Below the pieces are notes generated by a model that did not search any database, was not told the DNA's origin, and was given only the letters and a program-made list of their open reading frames with translations. A stretch of 64,000 nt of DNA from Tardiphaga alba (GTDB lineage: Bacteria; Pseudomonadota; Alphaproteobacteria; Rhizobiales; Xanthobacteraceae): assembly GCF_018279705.1 (NCBI RefSeq), contig NZ_CP036498.1, positions 2,745,001 to 2,809,000 on the forward strand. The letters are read 5' to 3'. How positions within the stretch are numbered: the first letter of the stretch is position 1; each line of letters begins with the position of its first letter. The translations under genes and the position numbers were made by a program. Positions 25,468 to 33,843 of the stretch are shown piece by piece.

Positions 25468-26484
25468 GTGGACGCCTCGCTCGCTCTCCCCGTGCTGGTC
25501 GGCCTGATCGCCGTCGCACTGCTGTTCGATTTCCTCAACGGGTTGCACGATGCCGCGAATTCCATCGCGACCATCGTTTCGACCCGCGTGCTCCGCCCAC
25601 AATATGCGGTGTTCTGGGCGGCGTTCTTCAATTTCATCGCCTTCATGGTGTTCGGCCTGCATGTGGCCAACACCATCGGCACCGGGATCATCGATCCCTC
25701 AATCATCGATCCCGCAGTGATCTTTGCGGCGCTGATGGGCGCCATCGTGTGGAATCTGATCACCTGGGCGCTCGGCATTCCCTCGTCGTCGTCGCATGCG
25801 CTGATCGGCGGTTTGCTCGGGGCAGGTCTTGCGAAAGCCGGGCTCTCTGCCGCTGTGTGGAGCGGGCTGCTCAAGGCGCTGCTGGCCATCGTGCTGTCAC
25901 CGCTGGTGGGCTTCCTGCTGGCGCTGGTGCTGGTGGCGATCGTGTCCTGGGCCTCGGTGCGCTCTACGCCCTTTGCCGTCGATCGTGCCTTCCGCGTGCT
26001 GCAATTCGTCTCGGCCTCGCTCTATTCGCTCGGCCATGGTGGCAATGACGCGCAGAAGACCATGGGCATCATCGCTGTGCTGCTTTATTCGCAGGGCTAT
26101 CTCGGCAGCGAATTCTCGGTGCCGTTCTGGGTGGTGATCTCGTGCCAGGCCGCGATGGCGCTGGGCACACTGATGGGCGGCTGGCGCATCGTCCGCACCA
26201 TGGGCCTGCGCATCACCAAGCTGACCCCGATGCAGGGTTTTTGCGCCGAGACCGGCGGTGCGGCGACCCTGTTCGCGGCGACCTTCATGGGCGTGCCGGT
26301 GTCCACCACCCACACCATCACCGGCTCCATCGTCGGCGTCGGCGCGGCGCGGCGTGTTTCAGCGGTGCGCTGGAACGTGGCGAGCTCGATCGTCTATGCC
26401 TGGGTGATCACGATTCCGGCGGCTGCGATCGTCGCGGCCGTGACATGGTGGGCGGTGAAGCTGCTGCATCTGAGCTTTATCTGA
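25468..26484 (+). CDS. pit: Low-affinity inorganic phosphate transporter, PiT family
   Basis: A 338-residue inner-membrane phosphate/metal-phosphate:H+ symporter. Both inverted family signatures are present: LFDFLNGLHDAANSIATIVSTRVL at the N-terminus and GFCAETGGAATLFAATFMGVPVSTTHTITGSIVGVGAARR near the C-terminus, plus the central SLGHGGNDAQKTMG. GTG 25468 is the start, 11 bp after DUF47. About nine to ten hydrophobic segments. Likely used when phosphate is plentiful, consistent with PhoB repression. Confidence 0.93.
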   Translation: MDASLALPVLVGLIAVALLFDFLNGLHDAANSIATIVSTRVLRPQYAVFWAAFFNFIAFMVFGLHVANTIGTGIIDPSIIDPAVIFAALMGAIVWNLITWALGIPSSSSHALIGGLLGAGLAKAGLSAAVWSGLLKALLAIVLSPLVGFLLALVLVAIVSWASVRSTPFAVDRAFRVLQFVSASLYSLGHGGNDAQKTMGIIAVLLYSQGYLGSEFSVPFWVVISCQAAMALGTLMGGWRIVRTMGLRITKLTPMQGFCAETGGAATLFAATFMGVPVSTTHTITGSIVGVGAARRVSAVRWNVASSIVYAWVITIPAAAIVAAVTWWAVKLLHLSFI

Positions 26485-26497
26485 CAAACACTCCCAA

Positions 26498-26620
26498 CCC
26501 GTCATCCTGAGGTGCTCGCCTTCTTAGGCGAGCCTCGAAGGATGCGGCCACGAACTCCGACGCGTGCGGCCATCCTTCGAGGCTCGCAAACGCTCGCACC
26601 TCAGGATGACGGCGGAGTGG
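26498..26620. repeat. Dispersed 123-bp palindromic repeat, copy 2
   Basis: Same length and end points as the copy at 14694-14816, differing only by scattered substitutions, several near the hairpin centre (for example CTTCTTAGGCG for CGTCTTCGGCG). It lies between the pit stop and the sugE stop. Confidence 0.9.
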
Positions 26621-26630
26621 AGAGCTCCCT

Positions 26631-26945
26631 TCAGCTGACCAGCTTGAGCCCGGCAATCCCGGCCACGATCAGGCCGATACAGGCGATCCGCGCCACCGTG
26701 GCGGGGTCGCCGAACAGGTAGATCCCCAGCGCCGCGGTGCCGACCGCACCGATGCCGGTCCAGACCGCATAGGCGGTTCCCATCGGCAGTTCCTTCAGCG
26801 CCAGCGCCAGCATGCCCACCGACGCCGCCATGCTGGTCAGCGTCAGCACGGATGGCACGAGCTTGGTAAAACCCTCGGTATATTTGAGACCCACGGCCCA
26901 GCCGACCTCGAGCAGGCCGGCAACGAACAGAATGAACCAGGCCAT
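26631..26945 (-). CDS. sugE: SugE/Gdx guanidinium exporter, SMR family
   Basis: A 104-residue, four-helix small multidrug resistance protein. Glu13 in [22 protein letters not shown] is the coupling residue, and the WAVGLK motif after it is typical of the SugE/Gdx (guanidinium/H+ antiporter) branch rather than EmrE. ATG 26945 is set by the AGGGAGG ribosome site (26953-26959); the longer open frame upstream runs through the riboswitch. A guanidine-II riboswitch directly upstream confirms the guanidinium role. Confidence 0.93.
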   Translation of the reverse strand: MAWFILFVAGLLEVGWAVGLKYTEGFTKLVPSVLTLTSMAASVGMLALALKELPMGTAYAVWTGIGAVGTAALGIYLFGDPATVARIACIGLIVAGIAGLKLVS

Positions 26946-26967
26946 GGAAGGGCCTCCCTGTGAACAG

Positions 26968-27011
26968 GCAGGGCCGTCCCTGCAGTGAATGAAAATTTGG
27001 AGGTCGTCCTC
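26968..27011 (-). promoter_or_regulatory. Guanidine-II (mini-ykkC) riboswitch controlling sugE
   Basis: On the minus strand two hairpins carry ACGR loops, the defining feature of the class: GAGG-ACGA-CCTC (27011 to 27000) and GCAGGG-ACGG-CCCTGC (26983 to 26968), with a 16-nt linker. The ribosome site AGGGAGG and sugE start follow 9 and 23 nt later. The CCTCC made of the first hairpin's 3' arm plus one base (27003-26999) is complementary to GGAGG of the ribosome site, suggesting that ligand-stabilised hairpins free the site and switch translation on. Confidence 0.88.
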
Positions 27012-27118
27012 GCGGGCTTTATATGGGGTCCTGATGCGCCCGCCGCAACGCGGCCGAAGGTCGCCGCATCCCGCCAAAAACCCTTGAAATCGCTCCCTTT
27101 CCCTGCCACAGCCTCGCC

Positions 27119-28735
27119 ATGTCCGACACCGCCGCCATTTCCAATTCCGCCGCGTCTCCGCTCGCCCTCGAAGTGGCGCGCCGCCGCACCTTTGCGATCA
27201 TCTCGCATCCTGACGCCGGCAAGACCACGCTGACGGAAAAGCTGCTGCTGTTCGGCGGCGCCATCAATCTCGCCGGCCAGGTCAAGGCCAAGGGCGAGCG
27301 CCGCAACACGCGCTCCGACTGGATGAAGATCGAGCGCGACCGCGGCATCTCCGTCGTCACCTCGGTGATGACCTTCGAATTCCAGGGCCATGTCTTCAAC
27401 CTGCTGGACACGCCCGGCCACGAAGACTTCTCGGAAGACACGTACAGAACGCTCACCGCGGTCGACTCCGCGATCATGGTGATCGACGCCGCCAAGGGCA
27501 TCGAGGCGCGCACGCTGAAACTGATCGAGGTCTGCCGCCTGCGCGACATCCCGATCATCACCTTCGTCAACAAGATGGACCGCGAGAGCCGCGACATCTT
27601 CGATCTCCTGGACGAGATCGAGAAGACGCTGGCGCTGGATACCGTGCCGATCAACTGGCCCGTCGGCCGCGGCCGCGATTTCGTCGGCACCTATGACATC
27701 GAGACCGGCGGTATCCGCCTGCTCGAAGGCGGCGGCGCCAAGACCGGCGCCGGCGAGAAGATCGAAATCTCCGAACTCGCCAGCCGCAACACCAATCTCG
27801 ACGCCGATGAAATCGCCGGCGAACTCGAACTCGTCAAGGAAGCCGGCAAGCCGTTCGACCTGCAGGCGTTTCGCGAGGGCCACATGACCCCGGTCTATTT
27901 CGGCTCGGCGCTGCGCAATTTTGGCGTCGGCGACCTGCTCGAAGGCCTTGGCCGTTTCGCCCCGTCGCCGCGCGCGCAAGAAGCGGATATCCGCAAGGTG
28001 GAAGCCGAGGAGCCGCGCATGTCGGCCTTCGTGTTCAAGATCCAGGCGAATATGGATCCCAACCACCGCGACCGCATCGCCTTCGCGCGCCTGTGCTCGG
28101 GCAAGCTCACCCGCGGCATGAAGGCCAAGCTGGTGCGCACCGGCAAGAACATGTCGCTGTCGTCGCCGCAATTCTTCTTCGCCCAGGACCGCGCCATCGC
28201 GGACGAAGCCTATGCCGGCGACGTGGTCGGCATTCCCAATCACGGCACGCTGCGCATCGGCGACACGTTGACGGACGGCGAGGACATCACCTTCATCGGC
28301 GTGCCGTCATTCGCGCCGGAAATCGTCCGCCGCGTCCGCCTCGGCGATGCCATGAAGGCCAAGAAACTCAAGGAAGCCCTGCAGCAGATGTCGGAAGAGG
28401 GCGTCGTGCAGGTGTTTCGTCCGCGCGACGGCGCGCCGGCCCTGGTCGGCGTCGTCGGCCCGCTGCAGCTCGACGTGCTCAAAGCGCGCCTCGATGCGGA
28501 ATATCAGTTGCCCGTGAGCTTCGAGATTTCGGAATTCTCGCTGGCGCGCTGGATCTCGTCGGAAGACGCCAAGAAGCTCGACACCTTCATGAACGCCAAC
28601 AATTCCGGCGTTGCCGACGACGTCGACAACGATCCCGTGTTCCTGGCCAAGAACGACTTCTATCTGAACTACACGAAAGAGCGCGCGGAAGGCATCGTGT
28701 TCTCGAGTGTGAAGGATGTGAAGAAGAAGGGGTGA
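27119..28735 (+). CDS. prfC: Peptide chain release factor 3
   Basis: A 538-residue translational GTPase that recycles RF1/RF2 from the ribosome. The G1 box is [10 protein letters not shown]3 is [16 protein letters not shown], and G4 is NKMDRE. The RF3-specific domain 2/3 follows ([48 protein letters not shown]), as does the C-terminal [27 protein letters not shown]. Full family length. Start ATG 27119. It is divergent from sugE across about 100 bp that holds the riboswitch. Confidence 0.96.
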   Translation: MSDTAAISNSAASPLALEVARRRTFAIISHPDAGKTTLTEKLLLFGGAINLAGQVKAKGERRNTRSDWMKIERDRGISVVTSVMTFEFQGHVFNLLDTPGHEDFSEDTYRTLTAVDSAIMVIDAAKGIEARTLKLIEVCRLRDIPIITFVNKMDRESRDIFDLLDEIEKTLALDTVPINWPVGRGRDFVGTYDIETGGIRLLEGGGAKTGAGEKIEISELASRNTNLDADEIAGELELVKEAGKPFDLQAFREGHMTPVYFGSALRNFGVGDLLEGLGRFAPSPRAQEADIRKVEAEEPRMSAFVFKIQANMDPNHRDRIAFARLCSGKLTRGMKAKLVRTGKNMSLSSPQFFFAQDRAIADEAYAGDVVGIPNHGTLRIGDTLTDGEDITFIGVPSFAPEIVRRVRLGDAMKAKKLKEALQQMSEEGVVQVFRPRDGAPALVGVVGPLQLDVLKARLDAEYQLPVSFEISEFSLARWISSEDAKKLDTFMNANNSGVADDVDNDPVFLAKNDFYLNYTKERAEGIVFSSVKDVKKKG

Positions 28736-28744
28736 CGGTGCATG

Positions 28745-28847
28745 CGTAGGATGGGTGGAGCGTAGCGAAACCCATCACAACACGCACGGAACGCGCGGTG
28801 ATGGGTTTCGCTCCGGCGCTCTGCGCCTGCGTTCTACCCATCCTACG
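28745..28847. repeat. Intergenic palindrome (GTAGGATGGGT family)
   Basis: CGTAGGATGGGT (28745-28756) is complementary to ACCCATCCTACG (28836-28847), and inside them CGAAACCCATCA pairs with TGATGGGTTTCG. It fills the gap between the prfC stop and the antitoxin stop. Shorter relatives occur at 34481 and 43385. Confidence 0.75.
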
Positions 28848-28862
28848 AATTGCGCGCATCGG

Positions 28863-29243
28863 CTACGCCGCTGCCGTGTCCAGTTCATACGGTTTGATCA
28901 GCAATTCCAGTGGAAGCTTCCAGGCCTCGTTGAGGCGACGGATCATCTCGATCGAAAGCGGTCGCTTGCGATTAAGAACTTCAGACGCGCGGGACCTGGA
29001 GCCCAGCAGCTCTGCAAGTTCGGCTTGCGTGTGACCGAATTCATCAATCGCGAACTGTAGCAGATGAATCGGGTCCATCGTGTCGTCGGTGGGCCAGCGT
29101 GCGTCCTCATAGCGATCCACGAGCGTGGCAAGAATGTCGAGTTTGTCGCCGTCCTCGGTGCCCGCCGTCGCGCCCCACAGCCGACCAATCTCCGCCACGG
29201 CGGCGTCGTAATCCTGTTCAGTCCGAATCGGGCGAATATCCAT
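28863..29243 (-). CDS. HigA-type antitoxin with XRE helix-turn-helix
   Basis: 126 residues. The N-terminal part (MDIRPIRTEQDYDAAVAEIGRLW) and the helix-turn-helix (FGHTQAELAELLGSRSRASEVLNRKRPLSIEMIRRLNEAWKLPLELLI) are those of HigA antitoxins. It follows its toxin by 9 bp. HigA should neutralise HigB and repress the promoter through the palindrome at 29564-29580. Gene order (toxin first) is usual for higBA. Confidence 0.9.
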   Translation of the reverse strand: MDIRPIRTEQDYDAAVAEIGRLWGATAGTEDGDKLDILATLVDRYEDARWPTDDTMDPIHLLQFAIDEFGHTQAELAELLGSRSRASEVLNRKRPLSIEMIRRLNEAWKLPLELLIKPYELDTAAA

Positions 29244-29252
29244 TGCGGCCTC

Positions 29253-29558
29253 CTAGAACATCGAGACGCGCAAAGCGTCGATGGCATCATATTCATCATG
29301 GGTGCCCAGAAACTTGATCCAGGCGATCTGATGGGAAAAATCGAAGGCGACGATCATTCTGTAGTTGCCGCCAGCGATTTCAAACCTCGCACGATCGGCG
29401 TTCAAAATCTTGGCTTTGGGAAACGCTCTTGCGACATCGTCCATGGTTGTGAACTGCGCAGCTCTGAAGACCTGCTGCCATCGCTTCAACGAAGGCGCCG
29501 TTTCAGGATGGATCCTCCAAAAAGCGGCCAAAGTGCTTCGTTTGATGATCCTCATCAT
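29253..29558 (-). CDS. HigB-type mRNA interferase toxin
   Basis: 101 residues of the RelE/HigB superfamily. Family features are STLAAFWRIHPETAPSLKRWQQVFRAAQF, then NADRARFEIAGGNYRMIVAFDFSHQIAWIKFLGTHDEYDAID with the conserved basic and KFLGTHxEYD residues. HigB cleaves mRNA on the ribosome. Two adjacent ATGs (29558 and 29555) are possible; MRIIKRS is the more usual start. The cognate antitoxin is directly downstream. Confidence 0.9.
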   Translation of the reverse strand: MMRIIKRSTLAAFWRIHPETAPSLKRWQQVFRAAQFTTMDDVARAFPKAKILNADRARFEIAGGNYRMIVAFDFSHQIAWIKFLGTHDEYDAIDALRVSMF

Positions 29559-29563
29559 GGAAT

Positions 29564-29580
29564 GTTCCCGTATTGGGAAC
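29564..29580 (-). promoter_or_regulatory. higBA operator palindrome
   Basis: GTTCCC-N5-GGGAAC is a perfect inverted repeat 6 bp before the toxin start. TTGACA on the minus strand (29589 to 29584) lies just before it, a possible -35 box; the -10 (AACATT, 17 bp on) is weak. The position suits repression by the antitoxin. Confidence 0.65.
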
Positions 29581-29585
29581 GTTTG

Positions 29586-30056
29586 TCAATTGTTTTGCTC
29601 GACTATCTTTCTGATACTCCCCAGCCCCAATTCCGCCTCCGCATCGATCCGTGCCATGATCTCCGCGCTTGCTTCCTTCGGTCGGGCCGGGTTGCGCACC
29701 GTGCGGATGAATTTCGTGCCGCCATCCACCTCGTGACAGACATATTGCACCACGATCGGCCCGATCGCGCTCATATGCGTCAGGCCGATCCATAGCCGCG
29801 GGCGTTCGCAGGCGATCACCAGCCAGTCGAGCGAAACAGGGCCGGAGCGGGTCGACCAGTGTTCGTGAAACGTGTCGCCGAAGCCCATCGGGCGGTCGTC
29901 GCAGTCGATCTCGTGGGAGGAGGGCAGCCATTCCGGCCATGATTTCGGATTGGTGACATAGTCGAACACGGTCTCGGCCGGCGCTGCGATCACGATGGAG
30001 TGGCTGCGCTCGAATGGATGCGTGGCGCCCTGCGGCTTGAGATCGATGGTGGACAT
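29586..30056 (-). CDS. SRPBCC family protein (polyketide cyclase/dehydrase-like)
   Basis: A 156-residue START-like fold protein. FERSHSIVIAAPAETVFDYVTNPKSWPEWLPSSHEI is the typical first strand-helix unit, followed by SLDWLVIACERPRLWIGL and a long C-terminal helix. No catalytic residues can be assigned. It lies upstream of the higBA promoter on the same strand but is separate from it. Ligand unknown. Confidence 0.82.
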   Translation of the reverse strand: MSTIDLKPQGATHPFERSHSIVIAAPAETVFDYVTNPKSWPEWLPSSHEIDCDDRPMGFGDTFHEHWSTRSGPVSLDWLVIACERPRLWIGLTHMSAIGPIVVQYVCHEVDGGTKFIRTVRNPARPKEASAEIMARIDAEAELGLGSIRKIVEQNN

Positions 30057-30080
30057 TGCTGAATTTCCCCCTTTGAAACG

Positions 30081-30171
30081 CCGTCATGGCCGGGCTCGTC
30101 CCGGTCATTCGCGCTTTCTTTTGTTGCTACCTTGCAAGACGTAGATGCCCGGACAAGCCCGGGCATGACGG
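30081..30171. repeat. Intergenic palindromic repeat (CCGTCATGGCCGGG family)
   Basis: Starts CCGTCATGGCCGGGCT and ends GCCCGGGCATGACGG, with inner short hairpins (GCCCGGACAAGCCCGGGC). A related element lies at 46151-46239. It separates divergent genes. Confidence 0.7.
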
Positions 30172-30243
30172 AGTGGAATTGCGGGTGACGGAGAATTGAC
30201 GACGCTGCGCTGATGGCAGATCGATCTCGTGCGTTAGAGTCCC

Positions 30244-30855
30244 ATGATGTGCGTTCGCTTGCTCATTCTTGCCATGATGGCCGTGGCCTCGGCCGCCTAT
30301 GCCGAGCCGCGCCGCCTGCGCGCGGGGGAGGCGGTGCCGTTCTCGCATGCGCCATGCAGCTTGCTCGATGGCCCGCCTTGCGCGCCCTATATCTGCAGCC
30401 TGCTGGATGATGCTGGGCCGTGCATGTCCGAGATCGACCATCCCATCGGCCAGAACCTGCAGGTCACGGTGATGACCGTGCCGCCCGAGGACAAGGCCGA
30501 CTGGTATCGCCGGCCCGAGCACGATCTCGATAATCTCGGCGATCTCTTCGCGGCGCTGCGGTCCTGCTGGACGCCGCCGGCGCGCGATGTCGCCCGCGCG
30601 GGGATGCAGATGTCGGTGATGTTCTCGTTCAACCGCGCCGGCATGCCGATTGCGCCGCCGCGGGTTACTTTTGCCTCGCAGGATGCGCCGAAGGAGGCAC
30701 GCGACATCTATCTCAAGGCGATCAATGACTCGCTGAATGGCTGCCTGCCGATGAAGCTCACCAAGGGGCTCGGCGGCGCCATTGCCGGACGGCCGATCAT
30801 GATCCGCTATGTCGACAATCGCGAACCCGGCGAGGGGGCAGGGCCGGTGCGCTGA
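30244..30855 (+). CDS. Exported protein with TonB C-terminal-like domain
   Basis: 203 residues with a signal peptide ending near ASAAYAEPRR. The second half (LRSCWTPPARDVARAGMQMSVMFSFNRAGMPIAPPRVTF...YLKAINDSLNGCLPMKLT...GRPIMIRYVDNR) has the strand pattern and the CW.PP and C.P residues of TonB/TolA C-terminal domains. There is no membrane anchor and no Pro-rich spacer, so it would be a free periplasmic domain. Several other Cys in the N-terminal part (APCSLLDGPPCAPYICSLLDDAGPC) could form disulfides. Function unknown. Confidence 0.6.
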   Translation: MMCVRLLILAMMAVASAAYAEPRRLRAGEAVPFSHAPCSLLDGPPCAPYICSLLDDAGPCMSEIDHPIGQNLQVTVMTVPPEDKADWYRRPEHDLDNLGDLFAALRSCWTPPARDVARAGMQMSVMFSFNRAGMPIAPPRVTFASQDAPKEARDIYLKAINDSLNGCLPMKLTKGLGGAIAGRPIMIRYVDNREPGEGAGPVR

Positions 30856-30965
30856 ATTGCGACGATGTGGCTTTGAACCGGTTTGGCGCCTGCTGCGACT
30901 GATCGAAACCACAGTGGAATCCGCTGCGGAATGTCATCACTCATGCACGCTGATTGGAGTCTCGG

Positions 30966-31424
30966 ATGTTGAAATGGTTGGGCTGCACCGCCGTCGCCGC
31001 ATTGTTCGCGATCGTCCAGGTCGAACCGAGCCTCGCCCAGAGCGCAGCGCCGGCCGAGAAGGCCGAGCCGGCTGCGACAACGGAGAAGACTGCGGACAAG
31101 CCCGCGGTAGACAAGGCGGCCGAGAAGCCGGCGGACAAGCCCGTTGCCGAGAAGCCGGCCGCCGAGCGTTCAACCACCGACAAGGCAGCGACGGAAAAAC
31201 CCGCCGAGAAGGAAGCCGTGCGTTCGCCGACCAAGCCGGCGGCTTCGACCCCGGCCGCTGACAAGGCCGCAGTTGCTGACGACGAGAAGCCGAAGAAGAA
31301 ACCGAAGAAGATGACCCGCCAGCAGGAGCTGGATCACTCCATCGACACCGGCACGGTGCCTGCGCGCTATCGCAGCCAAGTGCCGAAGGAATATCACCAG
31401 TTCATCCCGTTCGCGAAGCAGTAG
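30966..31424 (+). CDS. Exported Ala/Lys/Pro-rich low-complexity protein
   Basis: 152 residues: signal peptide (MLKWLGCTAVAALFAIVQVEPSLAQ), then about 80 residues of imperfect EKPA/DKPA-type repeats, then a conserved-looking end (MTRQQELDHSIDTGTVPARYRSQVPKEYHQFIPF). ATG 30966 gives a proper signal peptide; a TTG at 30954 would add four residues. Probably a periplasmic linker-type protein; no family recognised. Confidence 0.6.
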   Translation: MLKWLGCTAVAALFAIVQVEPSLAQSAAPAEKAEPAATTEKTADKPAVDKAAEKPADKPVAEKPAAERSTTDKAATEKPAEKEAVRSPTKPAASTPAADKAAVADDEKPKKKPKKMTRQQELDHSIDTGTVPARYRSQVPKEYHQFIPFAKQ

Positions 31425-31673
31425 TTCAAAGCGCTGTCGCTTCTTGCCGTCTTCCCGCGCTTGAGCGGGCAGATGGTAGGAGCGCGCTTCGTTCAGTCCT
31501 CATCCAGCCGCAAAATCCCGCGACAGCGGGCGCCGCTCGCGTCCGTAATCTGTGGGCGCGCGTGTTTTCCTTTGATTTTTCTCAGCATCATCCGCGTTTC
31601 TGCCGACGGTGTCGTGATAGTCCGGCGGATATAACGAATCCGCTCGGGCTGAGCGGGGCTGGGGAATGCGAGA

Positions 31674-33746
31674 ATGCGTATCATCTACAAGACAATGCTG
31701 TTGTCATCGGTGGCATCGGCTGCGATCAGCTGTGCAGCGCTGGCGCAGGACAGGCAGGGTGTTTATCAGCTCGGTGAAATCGTCGTCACCGGTGCGCGCA
31801 ACAGCAGCGAAACGGGCATCAGCGAATCCGTCGTCACCCGCGAGGACGTCTGGAATTTCGACAAGAAGTCGCTCGATCAGGCCGTCAGTCTCATCCCCGG
31901 CGTCAGTGCCAATCTCGATGCCAACGGCCGCCGCAATGAAAGCGACATCTATGTCCGCGGCTTCAACCGCCAGCAGGTGCCGCTGACCATCGATGGCGTG
32001 CGTGTCTATCTGCCCGCCGACAACCGTCTCGATTTCAGCCGCTTCATGATGTCGGACATTTCCGAGGTGCAGATCCAGAAGGGCTACTCCTCGGTGCTGA
32101 GCGGCCCCGGTGGCATGGGCGGCGCCATCAATCTCGTCACGCGCAAGCCGGCGAAGCCGTTCGAGGCCGAATTCCAGAGCGGGTTGTCGTTCGGCGGCAA
32201 GGGCGAGTTTCAGGGCTGGAATAGCTACGCGTCTGCCGGTACGCGTCAGGAGGGCTACTATGTCCAGGGTAGCGCGAGCTATCTCAATCGCGATTTCTGG
32301 ACCATGTCGGACAATTACAATCCGACGCCCGGTTCGCTCGAAGACGGCGGCAAGCGCGGCAGCTCCGACAGCCGCGACTGGAGCATCAATGCCAAGGTTG
32401 GCATCACGCCGAACGCCACCGACGAATATTCGATCAATTTCATCAAGCAGTCCGGCGAGAAGGGCGCGCCGCTCAACGTCAATAATAACCCGCCGGTGCC
32501 GGCGAACAACTATTGGCGCTGGCCGCTCTGGGACCTGCAGAACATCGCGTTTCTCTCCAACACGGCGCTCGGCGACGCGTCCTATGTGAAGACCAAGTTC
32601 TTCTACAATACGTTCAACAACGGCGTCGATGCGTTCGACAACATCAACTATACCACGCAATCCCAAAACGGCCGTTTCATCAGCCGCTATGCGGACAAGG
32701 CCTATGGCGGCAGCACCGAGATCGGCACCGATCTCATTCCGATGAATTCGCTGAAGGCCGCGCTGCACTACCGCGCCGACCAGCACAGCGAATACAATCA
32801 CAACCGGCCGACCAGTGCGCAATTCCAGTCGCTCGAGCCGACGCAGTATCAGGAGCAGACGACCTGGTCGGTCGCGGCCGAGAACACGTTCCACGCTACG
32901 CGCAATATCGATCTGGTCGGTGGCGTCAGCTACGACAAATACTGGATCAGCAAAGCCGAGGACTTCAACAGCACCACCGCGCAGCTGTTTGAATATCCGA
33001 AGGGCGGCTCCACGGCGTTCAACTGGCAGAGCGCTGCCATCTGGCGTTACAGCGACACTGGCCAGCTCAATGTCAGCGTGTCGGACCGTGCCCGTTTTCC
33101 GACGATTTTCGAACTCTACAGCACGCGTTTCGGAACGGCGACGCCGAACCCGAATCTCGGGCCAGAGCGCGCGACCAACTATGAAATCGGCTGGAAGGAC
33201 TATCTCACCTCGGATATCCGCGCGTCCGGCGCGATTTTCTACAGCGACGTCACCGACATGATCCAGACGGTGCAGATCGGGCCCGGCATCACGCAGACAC
33301 AGAATGTCGGCAACGGAAATTTCTACGGCTATGAGGTTTCGCTCGATGCACAGGTCAATGCGCAGCTGAAGGTCGGCGGCAACTACACCTATCTGTATCG
33401 GACCATCACTGATCCTGGTCAGCCCAATCTGCAGCCGACCGGCGTGCCCACGCATAAGGCGTTCTTGTATCTGGCATGGAAGCCGACCGACCGCCTCACC
33501 ATCACGCCGAGCCTCGAAATCGCCAGCGCACGCTGGAGCGATGTCTCGACCAATCCGGTCCAGGCTTTCCCTTATGTCATGACCGGCGCCTATACGATGG
33601 CGAATGTGCAGATGGACTATAAGGTCGCGCAGAATTTCGACATCGGCGCCGGCGTGCGTAATCTGCTCGACCAGAACTACGAACTGTCCTGGGGCCTGCC
33701 GCAGCCCGGCCGGAATTACTATCTCAAGGCGCGCATGACGTTCTGA
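31674..33746 (+). CDS. TonB-dependent outer-membrane receptor
   Basis: 690 residues. A signal peptide ends near AALAQDRQ, a TonB-box-like stretch GEIVVTGARN follows, and the plug domain spans about residues 45-150 (SIPGVS-type segment, DIYVRGFNRQQVPLTIDGVRVY, GGMGGAINLVTRKP). The 22-strand barrel ends with the typical aromatic C-terminus (YYLKARMTF). The ligand (siderophore, metal or vitamin) cannot be told; no Fur box was recognised upstream and no transport partners are adjacent. A hairpin follows the stop. Confidence 0.9.
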   Translation: MRIIYKTMLLSSVASAAISCAALAQDRQGVYQLGEIVVTGARNSSETGISESVVTREDVWNFDKKSLDQAVSLIPGVSANLDANGRRNESDIYVRGFNRQQVPLTIDGVRVYLPADNRLDFSRFMMSDISEVQIQKGYSSVLSGPGGMGGAINLVTRKPAKPFEAEFQSGLSFGGKGEFQGWNSYASAGTRQEGYYVQGSASYLNRDFWTMSDNYNPTPGSLEDGGKRGSSDSRDWSINAKVGITPNATDEYSINFIKQSGEKGAPLNVNNNPPVPANNYWRWPLWDLQNIAFLSNTALGDASYVKTKFFYNTFNNGVDAFDNINYTTQSQNGRFISRYADKAYGGSTEIGTDLIPMNSLKAALHYRADQHSEYNHNRPTSAQFQSLEPTQYQEQTTWSVAAENTFHATRNIDLVGGVSYDKYWISKAEDFNSTTAQLFEYPKGGSTAFNWQSAAIWRYSDTGQLNVSVSDRARFPTIFELYSTRFGTATPNPNLGPERATNYEIGWKDYLTSDIRASGAIFYSDVTDMIQTVQIGPGITQTQNVGNGNFYGYEVSLDAQVNAQLKVGGNYTYLYRTITDPGQPNLQPTGVPTHKAFLYLAWKPTDRLTITPSLEIASARWSDVSTNPVQAFPYVMTGAYTMANVQMDYKVAQNFDIGAGVRNLLDQNYELSWGLPQPGRNYYLKARMTF

Positions 33747-33771
33747 TCGGAGCCGAACGGAAACACGGATT

Positions 33772-33804
33772 TAGCCCGAACGGACTTGCGGTCCGTTCGG
33801 GCTA
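33772..33804. terminator. Hairpin between convergent genes, probable terminator
   Basis: A perfect 14-bp stem, TAGCCCGAACGGAC with its complement, and loop TTGCG, 25 bp after the receptor stop. No clear T run follows on the plus strand, so efficiency is uncertain. Confidence 0.6.
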
Positions 33805-33843
33805 TCGCAGAGAGAGAATATTCGCGGCGTTCCCGAGGGGCGA

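Noticed and set aside
14694..26620. The two 123-bp repeats as ends of a composite mobile element
   Set aside because: They are about 12 kb apart in the same orientation, but no transposase, integrase or target duplication is seen, and ordinary core-type genes lie between; dispersed repeats are the simpler reading.
26843..28243. A 466-codon minus-strand open frame across prfC and the sugE region
   Set aside because: It overlaps release factor 3 and the sugE start; composition and lack of any domain mark it as a shadow.
31704..33455. A 583-codon open frame on the minus strand across the TonB-dependent receptor
   Set aside because: It is a shadow of high-GC coding on the plus strand; its translation is Arg/Val/Ile-Gly-Arg biased and matches no family, whereas the plus strand encodes a complete receptor.
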